A DNA stretch of 64,000 nucleotides, taken from positions 117,951,523-118,015,522 of the forward strand of contig CM066730.1 in assembly GCA_033961575.1 (NCBI GenBank). The letters are read 5' to 3'. The notes beneath the pieces were generated by a model that was not told the origin of the DNA, searched no databases, and worked only from the letters and a program-made list of their open reading frames with translations. The stretch comes from Aselliscus stoliczkanus. Lineage: Eukaryota; Chordata; Mammalia; Chiroptera; Hipposideridae. A program made the translations under genes and the position numbers. Each line of letters starts with the position of its first letter. Position 1 is the first letter of the stretch. This document shows, piece by piece, positions 38,315 through 50,589 of this stretch.

Positions 38315-38373
<59 letters not shown>
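38217..38373 (+). repeat. Long polypyrimidine tract ending in (CT)n
   Basis: About 155 bp that is almost purely C and T: CCTTCCCTTCCC and TCCCCTCC repeats, then a CT run of about 54 bp. Confidence 0.95.
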
Positions 38374-38376
<3 letters not shown>

Positions 38377-39365
38377 ATATTTCAATACAATTTAGCTATC
38401 AGTAATATTTGGAGTTTTTTTTCCCTAAAGAAAGGCAGTATAGAGTCTTGCCAGGATAGTGTACCAAGTGTTCATCAGTTTGCTGTATAATTCTTGTGAG
38501 TCTTTATTTATGTGATTGAAATAATACTTTTTGAATCATTCGTCTTTTTGAATACTTGAGCTTTTTGTGTTCCAGTTTACAATAATTCAAGAGACATAGG
38601 ACAACTGCCAATGTGAATTATATAATCTCATAGCTTTTACCATTGTGATGATAGTTGTTTTAAATTATTGGGGCCATAATTTATCTTGAATTATTCAGTC
38701 TTAATATTTATATACTTACAAACTTCAGTCAAAACCAAATGATCTCTTTCAGGATATTTATCTAGCGGTGACAATTTAATATATATCACTTCTCTTTGAT
38801 GTATAATTTTTGTTATTTCTCAGTCAATCATTCAATTAATCAGTAAGTATTTATAGAAGTTCTATTTGAAATAACAGATCTTTAGGCTTAAAGCTCTGGT
38901 CTACCATGGTAATTATTCACGTGGGAATTAAAACTCTGATTTACCCATAAATCCTTTCAATAAATCCTCCAATAGGTTTCAGTGTGCACACCTTCAGTGA
39001 GCAGGCACACCTATTATGAAATTCTCCAACCATCTACACTGGCAAAGGGACACTTTCCAAAGAACCTAAGAGGGCCTTATGTTCAGCAGCTAGGGAACTT
39101 GTAAGACTTGAGACTCTGAAGCTTTGTCCTTTCTCCTTGCTCCTTTCTCTGTGAGGATAAAAATCTAAACTTTAGCCACATTAAAGAGCTTTTTATTTTT
39201 TGTTTGTTTATGATGGTATCCTTCTGAGAATCATAACCTCATCATCCATGTGACAAAAGCACATGACCTACCCTTTGCCAAAACACTATTGTAAGCACTT
39301 GGAGATACAATGATATGGAAGGTGCTGAATGATAGAATATTCATAAACCAGGAACACATAGGATT

Positions 39366-39610
39366 GCAGTGTTTCTCAAACTTTTGGTATCAGGACCTCT
39401 TTAAAGTCCTAATAATTATTGAGATCCCAAAGACTTTAAATATATATATATTTATTTATATTTATATTTACAATATTAGAAAAAAAAGTTATTTATATTT
39501 ACCATATTAGAAAAAATATGAGAACTTTATGATATTTTATTCATGAATATATTTTAAATAACAATAATAAGCCCATTACAAGTTAAGTATAATGTCCTAG
39601 AGGCCAAAAG
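39366..39610 (+). mobile_element. hAT-like DNA transposon, left part
   Basis: Begins AGTGTTTCTCAAACTTTTGG and continues with AATTATTGAGATCCCAAAGA and CCATATTAGAAAAAATATGA, the same family as 11012-11547. The right end is missing. Confidence 0.5.
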
Positions 39611-39888
39611 AAGTGTATCAGTAAGGAGTGTCATGTCTGTCAAATGGACTAAATATGGGCCATGAGATTTAGCAACCTGGAGGCTACCTGTGACCCTAAT
39701 AAGAGCAGTTTTGGTAAAATAGTGGAAATTAAGGCCTGATTACAATAGAATATTGGGAGTTAAAACCCTTGTGAGGGAATGGAAGGAGAGAAACTGGAAT
39801 GGAGAATATCCTTTCCAGATGTTTTGCTGCAAAGACTAGAATAAATACAGTGATAGCTGCTGGGGAAAGTGAGTCCAGTAAAAGGTGT

Positions 39889-39926
39889 TTATTATTATTA
39901 TTATTATTATTATTATTGTTATTATT
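39889..39926 (+). repeat. (TTA)n microsatellite
   Basis: About 12 ATT units with one GTT interruption. Confidence 0.9.
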
Positions 39927-40357
39927 GGCTTATTTTTTGCTTTTTAAGATGGCAGAATTAATAGTATGCTTATGTACAAATGAGGATGATTCAGCGGGGA
40001 AGACAGAGTTGACAGTAAGAGCGACAAGGAGAATACATGGACTGATCACCTCTGAGTGGGCAACAGGACTTGGCATCTGGTGCACATGGGAGGGATTGAT
40101 TCTAGGAAGACTGCAGGAATGTGATCTTTCAAAACAGCCAGGAAGGCAGAGTGAGTACTGATGCCAGCGGGTGGGTGAGGAGACTCAGTAGTGGGAGTCT
40201 GAGTAAGTTGTCTTCTAGTTATTTTGCCTCTTTTGGTGAAGGAGGAAGAAAGGTGAGCATGAGCTGGGAGTAAAGATGGACAAGTAGGTATTGGAGGTTT
40301 AAAGAAAAACTAGGTGTGGAAAAGTCACCTGGGAGAATGCACTGGAAATAAGCTAGA

Positions 40358-40535
40358 GCAATGGTGCTGATAGGGTAGCCCCCAGACCATCAGCATCAGT
40401 GTCATGTGAAAGCTTGTTAGAAATGCAAATTCAATCAGTACTTCAGACATATTGAATCAAGAACTGGGGGTAGGAGAGGACCCAAGCCCTCTAGGGGTTC
40501 TGATTCACGGGACAGTTTGAGAGTTGCTAGATGGG
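40358..40535 (+). mobile_element. MER20-like hAT transposon
   Basis: Phrases CCCCCAGACCATCAGCATCA, GCTTGTTAGAAATGCAAATT and GACAGTTTGAGAGTTGC follow MER20 order. Confidence 0.7.
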
Positions 40536-40744
40536 TAGTTACTATGTGATTTGGGGGTTATCCCAACAACCTGGAATGTCAAGAACATGCAAAGTGAGAC
40601 CAGTCAGTCAGTCAGTGTATTGTAGGTTTTCTCTCTAGCTGCAATCAGGTGCTTTAAAATGGGATAAGCGAAGAGTTGAATTTACAGGTTATGGTCATTG
40701 TTTTTATGAAAGATGGGTCTATAAAAGTTATACCATAAAGACTT

Positions 40745-41120
40745 TTATGGGCTGAGTTGTGTCCACCCAACATTCACATGTTAAAGTCCTAATTCCCAGT
40801 ACCTCAGAAAGTGACTATATTTGGACATAGGGTCTTCCAAGAGGTAAGTAAGGTTAAGCTACCTCATTAGAGTGGCTTTCGTCTAATATGTCTGGTGTCT
40901 GTAAAAGAAGAGGCAATTAGGACACAGAGACACACAAAAGAGATCCTGTGAAAACAGAGTGATTATATGGCCATCTAAAAGCCAAGGACAGAGACCTCAG
41001 AAGGAACCAGCCCTCACAACACATTGAGGTTAGACTTTTTCAACCTTCAGAATTTGAAGCAAATAAATTTTTGTTGTTTAAGCTGGTCAGTCTGTGTTAT
41101 GGCTTCCCTAATGCAAAGAT
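40745..41120 (+). repeat. MLT1-type MaLR LTR
   Basis: Second copy of the same LTR type as 3249-3625, starting GGGCTGAGTTGTGTCCACCC and ending GTCAGTCTGTGTTATGGCTT. No coding sequence. Confidence 0.7.
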
Positions 41121-41199
41121 ACCAGGAAAGGTTTTATTTTCTAAGCACTTAAGATGAAAAGGACTGACTTCACTTAGACCAAGTGTCTTTATTCCTTTC

Positions 41200-41295
41200 T
41201 GTATAGGGGAATTAAAATAGCATCTACCTCACAGGCTATTGTGCAAGTTAAAAGATATCATTCATGTAAAGCCTTAGTTCAGTACCTAACCCACG
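41200..41295 (+). mobile_element. MIR fragment
   Basis: AATAGCATCTACCTCACAGG, then TTGTGCAAGTTAAAAGATA and GTAAAGCCTTAGTTCAGTAC, the central and 3' MIR phrases. Confidence 0.55.
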
Positions 41296-41956
41296 AAGTC
41301 CTCAAAAATGTCAGCATGAAAAAGATAACATCACCTGAAAAGAGCACGTATGTTTGGCCAGGACAATTTTCCCTCTTGAATCTACCATTGGAACTCAAGT
41401 TGCAAAGTTCCCAGGGCATCAGGCTCAGCAGCTGGTAAGTTGAGGCATGAGCTCCTGAGCCTCATGGCACTGCCCTTTTACTCTTCTATTTCTGAAGCAT
41501 CCCTAAAGGCCACAAAGCAGGGCTGAAACTCCTGCATTGATTTTCTGTGTTGACACAACAGGCCAGGTCCTGTCTGGTTTATAAACTGATGCGCTACTAT
41601 TTCCAGGTCTCTTGTAAAATTGAGCCAGAAAAATCATTCTTACTGGACGGTTGGATTTTTCCCTTGCATAGTGTTGTTTGGAGTCTGTGGGGCAGAGAAT
41701 GGGGACAGGGAGGTGACTGAGAGAAACTCCCTATCTCCTCCCAATTTTGTATTTAGCCATTTCAAAGTGTCATTACACTGAGAAAATACTGCTTAATTGG
41801 CAATATTATAGTTTTATTATATAAGGCACAGTCTATGCTCAGGGTGCTATTTACTGTGATTATCACTTCCAAGTGCAATGCTTTGTTGTATTTTTTCTCC
41901 AAGAGCAGTTATTTGTTAGCAATAGATTTCCGTAAGCCAAATTACATCCTCCCTTT
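41295..41956. other. Gene-free stretch, nothing recognised
   Basis: No named repeat or supported exon between the MIR fragment and the long SINE. Confidence 0.4.
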
Positions 41957-41969
41957 AAGGGTCATTTTT

Positions 41970-42443
41970 TTTTGTTTTGTTTTTTGTTGTGTTTTTTTTT
42001 AAGATTTTATTGGGGAATTGGGGGAGGGGAACAGCGTTGGGGAATTGGGGAAGGGGAACAGACAAGTTGTTGTCTTTTTGTTCTTCAGTCTAGTTGTGGA
42101 GGATGTTGCTTCACTGGCCCATGTTGGTGTCATCATTCCGCTCTTCCCTGGTGAGGCAGATAGGTCGCTGGCCTCTGGATGTTGCTCACCGGAGCTATTG
42201 ACAGCTCATGCTGGCTGCCAGCCGCTCACGCTGGCTGTGGGCCACTCACTGTAGCCTATGGCAGCCCACTGCAGCAGGGGCTGCAGCCAACACCGTCACT
42301 GGGGCTAGCGCAGCCCAGCTCCAGGTGGAGCTGTTGTTAGCTGTAGAGGGGCAGTGTCACTGGCCCTCATATGTGGGATCCAAACTGGGGCCGCTGGCAT
42401 CCCAAAACCAGTTCTTAACCAATGCGCCACTCGGCCAGCCCTG
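41970..42443 (-). mobile_element. Long composite tRNA-headed SINE, copy 1
   Basis: The minus strand begins with the same tRNA-like head as the short SINEs (GGGCTGGCCGAGTGGCGC) and continues about 330 bp beyond the point where the short copies end. It ends CCCCAATAAAATCTT plus a poly-A, an AATAAA signal next to a short pol III-terminator-like TCTT. Duplication AAGGGTCATTTTT flanks it (41957-41969 and 42444-42456). Confidence 0.85.
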
Positions 42444-43321
42444 AAGGGTCATTTTTGACTGTGTATCTACGATATCCCTTTCAGAAAGGCCTAATTATTA
42501 TAGACAGGGATGATAGACAGATTCTCCCTGTTCTGAGCAATTAAATAGCATTTTGTCCCAGTTTACTTTGGACAGATCTGTGGTTGTACGGGCATTCTTG
42601 ATTTGTGTTTCAGCTACAATAAAAATAAATCTGGGAAATCTTAGTTTATGTAAAGACCAGCATTCCTATGACCTTAAAGTCCTTCTAAAATATTGCAAGT
42701 ATATGTTTGTAGACTTCAGACTACACTTAGGGTCACTGAGTATGAAAAGTAATCATCTGCAAATGCCTTATTTGTCCATTCAGGCAGAGACAAACTAGTG
42801 GCTTACATGGTTGAATCAGTCCTACGTAGCTAAAAGCTTTATTTATCAGAGTTTCACTGTTTTTCTTTTGGTTTCATGTGACCTTAATTTAATAAGGATC
42901 TCAATCTAATATCGTATATATTTGTTCAAAAAGTTTTCCAGGATACTATTGGAGTTTTACTTTTATTTATTGTTTTGTTTCTTTTTCCCTGTAGTGAGTA
43001 GTATAATGTTTCTAAATTCACAAATGTTTTATATTTTTCTTTTTGATGTAAGGTCAAAATTTACATTGTTTTACTCCCTCCCCATAACTATTCCCACAAC
43101 TTTCTATTTCTCTCTGAATTGAAATGTCTCCTTTGTTATGTAGTACTGTCTCATTTTCAGATATTTGCCTACTTCCATGATTTGTAGGTCAAATAACTTT
43201 AGAGTATATTTTCATATATGGTAAGGGTGGTCATCTATTACTCTCTTTTATCAAAACATTTTATTTATTTTGAGCTGCTTATCATTTCCAGTGTACTTCT
43301 AACATTGTAAGTACGTACATA

Positions 43322-43324
<3 letters not shown>

Positions 43325-43359
<35 letters not shown>
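43325..43359 (+). repeat. (AT)n microsatellite
   Basis: AT tract next to the tail of the second long SINE. Confidence 0.9.
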
Positions 43360-43362
<3 letters not shown>

Positions 43363-43835
43363 ATTTTATTTTATTTATTTATTTTTTTAAAGATTTTATT
43401 GGGGAAATGGGGGAGGGGAACAGCATTGGGGAACTGGGGAAGGGGAACAGACAAGTTGCTGTCTTTTTTTTGTTCTTCAGTCTAGTTGTGGAGGACATTG
43501 CTTCACTCTGGCCCATGTAGGTATCGTCATTGCACTCTTCCCGGGTGAGGCAGATTGGTTGCCGGCTCTGGATCGCTGCTCACCGCATTTCTTGGCAGCT
43601 CACCCTGGCTACCGGCCACTCACTGTAGCCTATGGCAGCCCACTGCAGCAGGGGCTGCAGCTATGCTGTCGCTGGTGACTCACAGGAGCCCAGTTCTAGG
43701 TGGAGCTGTTGTTCACCATCTTAGCTGTAGAGGGCAGTGTCACTGGCCCTCATATGTGGTATCGGAACCAGAGCCCTGCTGCTCAGAGCCGGTGTCCCAA
43801 GCCAGCTCTTAACCAATGTGCCACTCGGCTGGCCC
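43360..43835 (-). mobile_element. Long composite tRNA-headed SINE, copy 2
   Basis: Same structure as 41970-42443: head at the right end (GGGCCAGCCGAGTGGCACAT on the minus strand) and a tail with AATAAAATCTTT followed by A-rich sequence. The B-box area carries a small insertion (CTGCTGCTCAGAGCC region). An imperfect duplication AATACNTACATAT-like flanks it. Confidence 0.85.
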
Positions 43836-44084
43836 AATACTTACATATTTTTTAATCTAACAATTGTCAAGTGTGGAAGGCTATCAAATAAAAAGTAAAA
43901 AGCCCTCTTAATTTTTCAATTCCACCCTAGAATAAAACACTTAATTCCGTGAGTGTACTTCTGGATCATTTTCTATGTATTTCCATATTTTGTGTTTTCA
44001 AAATAGTTTGGGATTTGTTTTTATATGAATTATAATAATATACATATGCATTTTTTTTCAACATATATCTATGGAACATCCATA

Positions 44085-44360
44085 TGTAGCCAGCACAGGG
44101 ATATTTCAGTGACTGAGACAAACAGAAATCACTGGGCTTATGAAGCTTATATCCTCATGGAGAAAAGCAGACAATTGATGTAAAACATATAATTAGATCA
44201 TTTGACATCTTAGAATATAGTAAATGCTATGGAAAAGCAAAGCATAGTGCAGATGGTGAGAAGTATTTTTGTGTGCAGTAGACAGTGTCAACATTTTCAA
44301 TAGGATGGTCAAGCACCTCCACTGAGAGACTAACATTTGAGCAAAGACTAGTAAGAGGTG
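44085..44360 (-). mobile_element. LINE2-like antisense fragment
   Basis: GAAGCTTATATCCTCATGGA, GTAAATGCTATGGAAAAGC and ACTAACATTTGAGCAAAGAC are typical antisense L2 phrases in order. Confidence 0.55.
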
Positions 44361-46380
44361 TCCCAAACCTTGATTTTAACACTTAACCCATCTTGAAGGT
44401 TTTTCTCGTCAGCACATAAAGATTACTTTGTTATTTCAATTGCTCTTTAAAATTCTATAGCACTTTAATGTTTCTTTCTTGGAAATTAACTGGGTAAGAG
44501 TTTAAAAGATTTAAAAAACACAATGAATAACATTTATTTACTAGATATAAAATTATGTAATCAAAATTAAGAATACACATTATTTTTAACATTGAAATAT
44601 CTACAAACAACTCTTCATCCATTAGGCATTACTCAGTGTCTCAATAAATTAAAAACAAAATACAGAAACTAAAAATTAAAATTAGGTATCATTTAGCCTA
44701 CATCTTTAAAGAACAATGAAAATATTGAAAAAAAGAACAATGAAATAATAGACAACTGAATCTATTCACATAGAAAATTTAAAAAATAGGTAAGTATTGA
44801 AATTCTTTATTGATATATAACACAATTATTTATTGGCCCCACTCCAATTTTGAGAACCAAAATGGATATAAACAACTTTTAAAATTACTGTGAATACTAT
44901 TCATCAATCTCTATGATATACAGTACAAGCAATATTCACCAGAATTCATTATAGAAACCCTAAAACACATTTTTCAAATAAGTTTAAACATAGTTTAAAA
45001 TAAACAACATAGTTTAAAATAAAGTTTTATACTCAAAATCTGGAAACAGAATAAGCAAAATTCAAGTAAGATAGAAGAATTTCTAAAGAAAAAATAGTAA
45101 ATTAAATAATATTTTAAAAATGCATAGTAGTTTGAAAAGGTCTCACCAACCTAACTTGTAAGCCAGTTGAAGGAAAGAAGATAAGGGAATAAATACAAAT
45201 AAGGAAAAAATATTTTCCATAAAAAATAGTGGTATATATGTATATGTAAAATAATACATACATTGAAAAATATCTAGAATCCAGATGAAATGCATAGTCT
45301 GTAGAAAATTTTAAATTGCCAAAATTGAGTCAAGAAAGTAGTTAATCTGAATAGACCAATTATAATAGAATAACCAAAATATAGTCAAAGATATTTCCTT
45401 GAAAGGACATTAAAATGGTTGTAGTTTTAACACGGCTGACTGAAGCAACCATTTTCCACTTACTCTCTCAAATATGAAATGTAACCTGAAAAATGACACA
45501 CAAAAAATGTCAACTCAATTTTTTGTTGAAACAAGCAGACTACTTCAGTTCCTGAAGAACAAAATATGAGGAAGTGCTGCTGAAATCAGTAAACGTGAAA
45601 TAGGACTGGAAAAAGGGGCAGGAAAAGATTATCCATTACTTCAGAGCTCAGAAAATGTTGGTAAATATATTTTTCCGGCATAAATGGCATGCTCTATTGC
45701 GAAAGTAACATTTTTCTTCTTTGCGACAACAGGACTGGGCCTAGGGAATGTCAGTGGGGACTCCCATGGATTTGGGTGTGAAGAGAAGGTGGGGAGGAAA
45801 GCTGTATAGAACATTTTTACAGGTAAGCTGCATTTGCATGTAGCAGGGTATCAACAAGGTAGAGGATATAAGGAAACTGTGCATTGTGAGCAGTTCTGCA
45901 GAATTGATTTTTGCAGACTAGGAAGAAGTAAGGCTGAAATAGGATAGGTACATAATATTTTATCCATGTATCGTTCTGTGTTTCTAGGGTAGGCTGGTAC
46001 ATAACTGTGCCCTCTCTACATATGCTGAAAAGAGGTGGTCCTACATTTTTAATCAAAATGGAAAAGATGAGTTCTAAAATAAAGAAAAAGCTAGCACAGG
46101 ATTTATACAAAGATACTAATATAAAAAAGAAGGAATAGAACATAAAAAAACAAACAAATGTCAGACACAGAACTTTCTCTGGAAAACAAAACTGTTTTCC
46201 TTAGAACAGTGAAAGTTGTTACTATCTAATGAGATTAAAACATGACTTAAAGAAATTATTTTTACAAACAAAAGCACAAAGAAGATATATAAGACTTTAG
46301 GAAAGATATGGGAGGACTACGGAAAGAAATACAAATCTGGTAGAGTACAGAAAGAAATAGAAGATTAAAAATAATCACAG
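44360..46380. other. Gene-free A-rich stretch
   Basis: Very AT-rich. Parts may be decayed L1, but I could not match them with confidence. No exon supported. Confidence 0.35.
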
Positions 46381-47290
46381 CAAAGAAGGTGAAATGAAAG
46401 CAGTACAAATGCAGACACAAAAACTAGACAATACTGAAATCACAATAAACAATACTAAAGAATGAAGAGAATATGAGTGATGCAAGGCAATAGAATGAAA
46501 TGGAAGTAAGTGAGTTTAAAAGGATTAGAGAGAAAATTATAAATAAACATAATCATATCCCCACAAAAATAACTGAAATCATGGGACTGAAAATATATTT
46601 GAAAACATAACTCAAAAACATTTTCTTTAATTAAAGAAAATTTAAAATTATACATTTAATTATAATTAAATTAATTTAAATAATAAATAAAATAAATTAA
46701 TAAAAAGCAACACTAATTAGACAACAAGGTATATTCTACCAAAGTTACTAGATTTGAAAGATAATTAAAGACTCCTCAACCACGAAAAAGTTGTGTCTTC
46801 TCTAGGAGAATATATCAGGTCAACCTCAATAGCTCCACAGCAACATAAAAATGCTAAAGTTGGTTGAAACAATGACCTTTTTAAACTACAGAAAATGTGA
46901 TCTCTAAAGTTTTCACCTGGGAAAACTTATTCAAGTATAAAAGGCAATTAAAATTACAACAGTATACCACTTTTGCCTACCAAAGTTCAACACATTTGAT
47001 AACACACTATATGTGGGCAAAAGTGTGGGAACACAAGTGTTCTTATAGTTAGCAGGTGGGATGACCCATTGGTGTAATTTCTAAGGAGAAAAATATAACA
47101 AGGTCTGTTAAAACTACACATACAAGTACTTTGACTCAACAATTTCATTTCCAGGTTTTTTTCTTCAGGTATAATTACACAAAAGTACAAGATATAACTA
47201 CAAGACTTTCATGCTTTATTTTGGTTATAAAAATGATTGAAAGCAAACTAAATAAACATCAATAGATTAGTATTTAAATATATTATTAGG
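46380..47290 (+). mobile_element. Old L1/HAL1-like fragment
   Basis: The 3' part shows the common L1/HAL1 order: TTTGCCTACCAAAGTTCAAC, TTTGATAACACACTATATGT, TTTGACTCAACAATTTCATT and AATAAACATCAATAGATTAG. The 5' boundary is uncertain. Confidence 0.5.
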
Positions 47291-48307
47291 TAACAAAAAG
47301 AATATTTTAAACAAAGTAAGTAACTAGCTATCAAAAAAAGCTAGAGGGCAAGCTTTCTAATCAAGGAAGGAGTCTTTCTGGCTCCTGACTGTACAGTCAG
47401 TCTCCTGTAAAATTCTTCTTGATATTTAGAAATAAAGCTATTATGCTCATCTCTCTTTACCTTATCCTAAATACTGTAGCTGCCTTCCTCTTATTCTCCG
47501 AAAATTCTCTCTACCTTCTGACCCATCACAACTCCATCTTAAGAAAGATTATGATAGATTCATTCTCTTTAAAGCATAAATGTCTCATAAGACTTACTGC
47601 CTACATTTTCTTGGAAGTTTTTGCTGTTTAAGAGGGGACAACACTTAAGCCAAAAGAATAACTGCATAATTGTAGAGTCTCCATTTCAGCTTGCCTGGTG
47701 ATGAGCTGGTTTGTGGGCAGTAGGTGGTCATGGGAAAGTAACCCTTTCCATTGTTTCCTATGTCTTATACTCTGTTTACTTGTAATTCTGGCCTTATTCA
47801 GAAAACATGTTTGCATAGATTGGGAGAGAAAGAGTTTTGTTCTATTTTTGAAATTCTGCAAAGTTGTTCATCTTCTCCCTTGGGTATTTGTGGAGAGAGT
47901 TTGTTTATTTGTTTGTTTTATATACCCTCTGCCACATTAGTGTGTCATTCTGCATTCAGCAAATGGCTGGGGAATTCAATATAAGATCTTTTCAAATTCA
48001 ATATTTTATGTGCAAATTATGTATAAGCATTCTCCCAAGAATTGTGAAGAACATTAGAGATTTTGCCTGAGCTCTTTTTTCAGTTTAAGATTTACTGAAA
48101 TCTTAGTAAATCTTCCCTCCATAGTCTCTCTAATTTCCTCTTTCACTTTTTAGATGTCTTTTTTTTTTTTTTAAAGACCAGCTAATTTTTTTGCCTGCTC
48201 CATAATCCTTTTATTACCTCTCTGAACCTAGGGATCTCTTTTCTGAACTTGTATAACCCTTACTGAAAGGATCTATAATTTGATATTCTACAGAAAAAAA
48301 CAGTGTG

Positions 48308-48310
<3 letters not shown>
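47290..48310. other. Gene-free stretch, nothing recognised
   Basis: Several overlapping short open frames around 47419-48070 have no known motif. Confidence 0.4.

Positions 48311-48387
<77 letters not shown>
48311..48387 (+). repeat. (TC)n microsatellite
   Basis: About 38 uninterrupted TC units. Confidence 0.97.
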
Positions 48388-48388
<1 letters not shown>

Positions 48389-48389
48389 T

Positions 48390-50430
48390 GCTGGTATGAA
48401 AAGTTCTAGGTTTACCATTTTAAGGATATGCTTCTTCAGTTGCAGTGTGTTGTATTTAGAAATATTTATTTTATTGAATTAAGGGATGTCTCTTCCACAC
48501 ACAAATGTTTCCTAAGCACTATTGACACAAAATTATATTAACATACTTAATGAATTTTTTTTCAAAATGAGTAATTAACAACTCAGTGCTTGCTTCCAAC
48601 TCAGTGTAGGGAGCTACACTGCTTCATTATCCCGACATTGGGAAATTACTGGCTTTGTGAGAGTTTATCAAGTTGTTCAAGATGTCTCAAAATGGAAAAA
48701 TCTCATTTGTGCTTCCTTGCCAGGGAGGCAGGCATTCCTGATTCCCAGAATGAAGTTGGTGCCCTGGGTGTCCTTGGTTCAGTGGTCTCTTCCCTAGTCC
48801 TTGTCTGTTGCCTTCCTCAGTAGATTGGCCTCATTTACTCACTTTCAAAATCTGGAATTCATGTTCAGTTTGAAAGGGGTAGAATAGACCATGTGTTTTG
48901 CTCTTAGTGTTACCCTTTTCCTCTTTTTCTCCCCTGGCTTGGATGTCTTCCCTCTTGGTTTTGCATCTAGGCACAGTTCCTCTTCCAGCCTCCTGTGATT
49001 TTCTTTTCTTTTTTTTTTTTCCCACCCACACCCAGACCACATAGGAGTATCCAGTGATGCCTTGTAGGGGGCCATTCCCCAGTTATGCATTTGGGATTTA
49101 CTATAATATTTTGCATGGTGGCTCTCCAACCAGATTCTAAGCATTTCCATGCACCTAACACGTTTTGTATTGCTGACTTTTCCACCCCCATCCCCTCAAA
49201 ACCTACAGAACCCACCGCAGAGCTGTGGCTTGACTATCATTGGTGTATGTTATCAAAAGAATGAGACAGTCCACACTTTCAGGCAAGGATAGACAGGATG
49301 GCTCAAGTGTTCTATTGCAGGTAACACGAGAGTTCCTGTTCCTATCTGATTTTCCACCTTCCTACACATAGGTTTTTAAAGTGATGTTGACAAATGCCAT
49401 AGCTGGTGGCTAGTTAGTTTATGGTGAATGCATCTCTCCTACTATGAACATAAGCATTTCTGAGGAGAAAATATACCAAGGAGCATCTGAGATTATCTTC
49501 CTTCTGTGCTTGGATCCCTTACAGGATGGAACAGAGTTATTATTCTGTTTAACCTGTTCTGGAAAGGAAGGTAACATTTTAAAGCTGTTTTTACAGTGTT
49601 CATTATACCCATTGATCCAGAACCCTCATCACTTTTACATATTAAAGCTGCTAATAAATCATTCTCTTCTGACATATCAAATGGGGTGATTTCCAAAATT
49701 TATATTAGGCATATTTTATCAAATGTAATCTATGTCTTGAAAGAGTTAAGTAGATCCATATTTGGTAAAAACAAATACACAGAAATAGCATATTTTTGAA
49801 TATATATTTTAAAATCATGTTTTTATTGTATAGATCAACAGGTCATTCATACTAAATGAATAATTACCTTGAAATAACACTCAAGTATTTTTACTAAAAT
49901 TTAAACAAAATTATTTTTTGGCCATCATCTGGGTTGCAGAAGATGTAGTACTTTCATTGTAATTCTGAAGTAAAACTCTTTTTTTCTATTTTGCTGTTGG
50001 ATGATTTCATACAAAACTCAGTTCAGCCCTCTAATTCCCAAGGAAAGTTGAAATCTTATTGTATTTGAAATTAATGGATAAGTATTTTTTTTCCAGTTTA
50101 TGTGAAATTTGGTAAAATCAGATTAAAATAAGACAGAAGTGAATTCTGTATACAGTCTGTACCCTCCTGGAGTAAGATTATGTATTGAAGTAATTGTAGA
50201 AGTTGACATTTTTTTTTTTTTTTTGAGAAAGCTAGAAAAGTTTCCTTTGTGTTTTATTCATAGTGGAAGCAGTCTGAGAAAAAGGTCTCTGTTCACCTAG
50301 ATTTACTGTTTTCCTGTATGCCAATAATTCAAAGAATCCAAATTTATGTATCTGACACTATCTCATCATAAATAACAATATTCCTGCACATATAGTATAG
50401 TGTTCTTCAAGAAATGCAAATCAGACATTT
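48390..50430. other. Gene-free stretch, nothing recognised
   Basis: AT-rich, with T runs near 49008-49020 and 50209-50224. No exon or named repeat supported. Confidence 0.4.
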
Positions 50431-50439
50431 CACGTACAT

Positions 50440-50585
50440 TTTCTTATTAACCCTGCCATGCTATTATCTCCAAATTTCAGGGATGTGGAAATTAAGATCG
50501 AGAGAAGTAGAGTTACTTTCCCAACAATATGTACTAAGTAAAAAGCTTAGGAATAAATTCCCAGAGTGCTCTTCATATTAGATAG
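50440..50585 (-). mobile_element. MIR fragment, antisense
   Basis: Phrases TCAGGGATGTGGAAATTAAG, GAGTTACTTTCCCAACAAT and AAGCTTAGGAATAAATTCCC follow reversed MIR order. Confidence 0.5.
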
Positions 50586-50589
50586 CAGT

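Noticed and set aside
38031..38490. Open frames of Arg-Glu or Ser-Leu repeats
   Set aside because: They are translations of the CT/GA microsatellite, not proteins.
39799..40161. 120-codon open frame
   Set aside because: Includes a TTA microsatellite read as polyleucine, with no known domain and no gene context.
42018..42444. Open frames rich in Gly, Ala and Leu
   Set aside because: They lie inside the long SINE.
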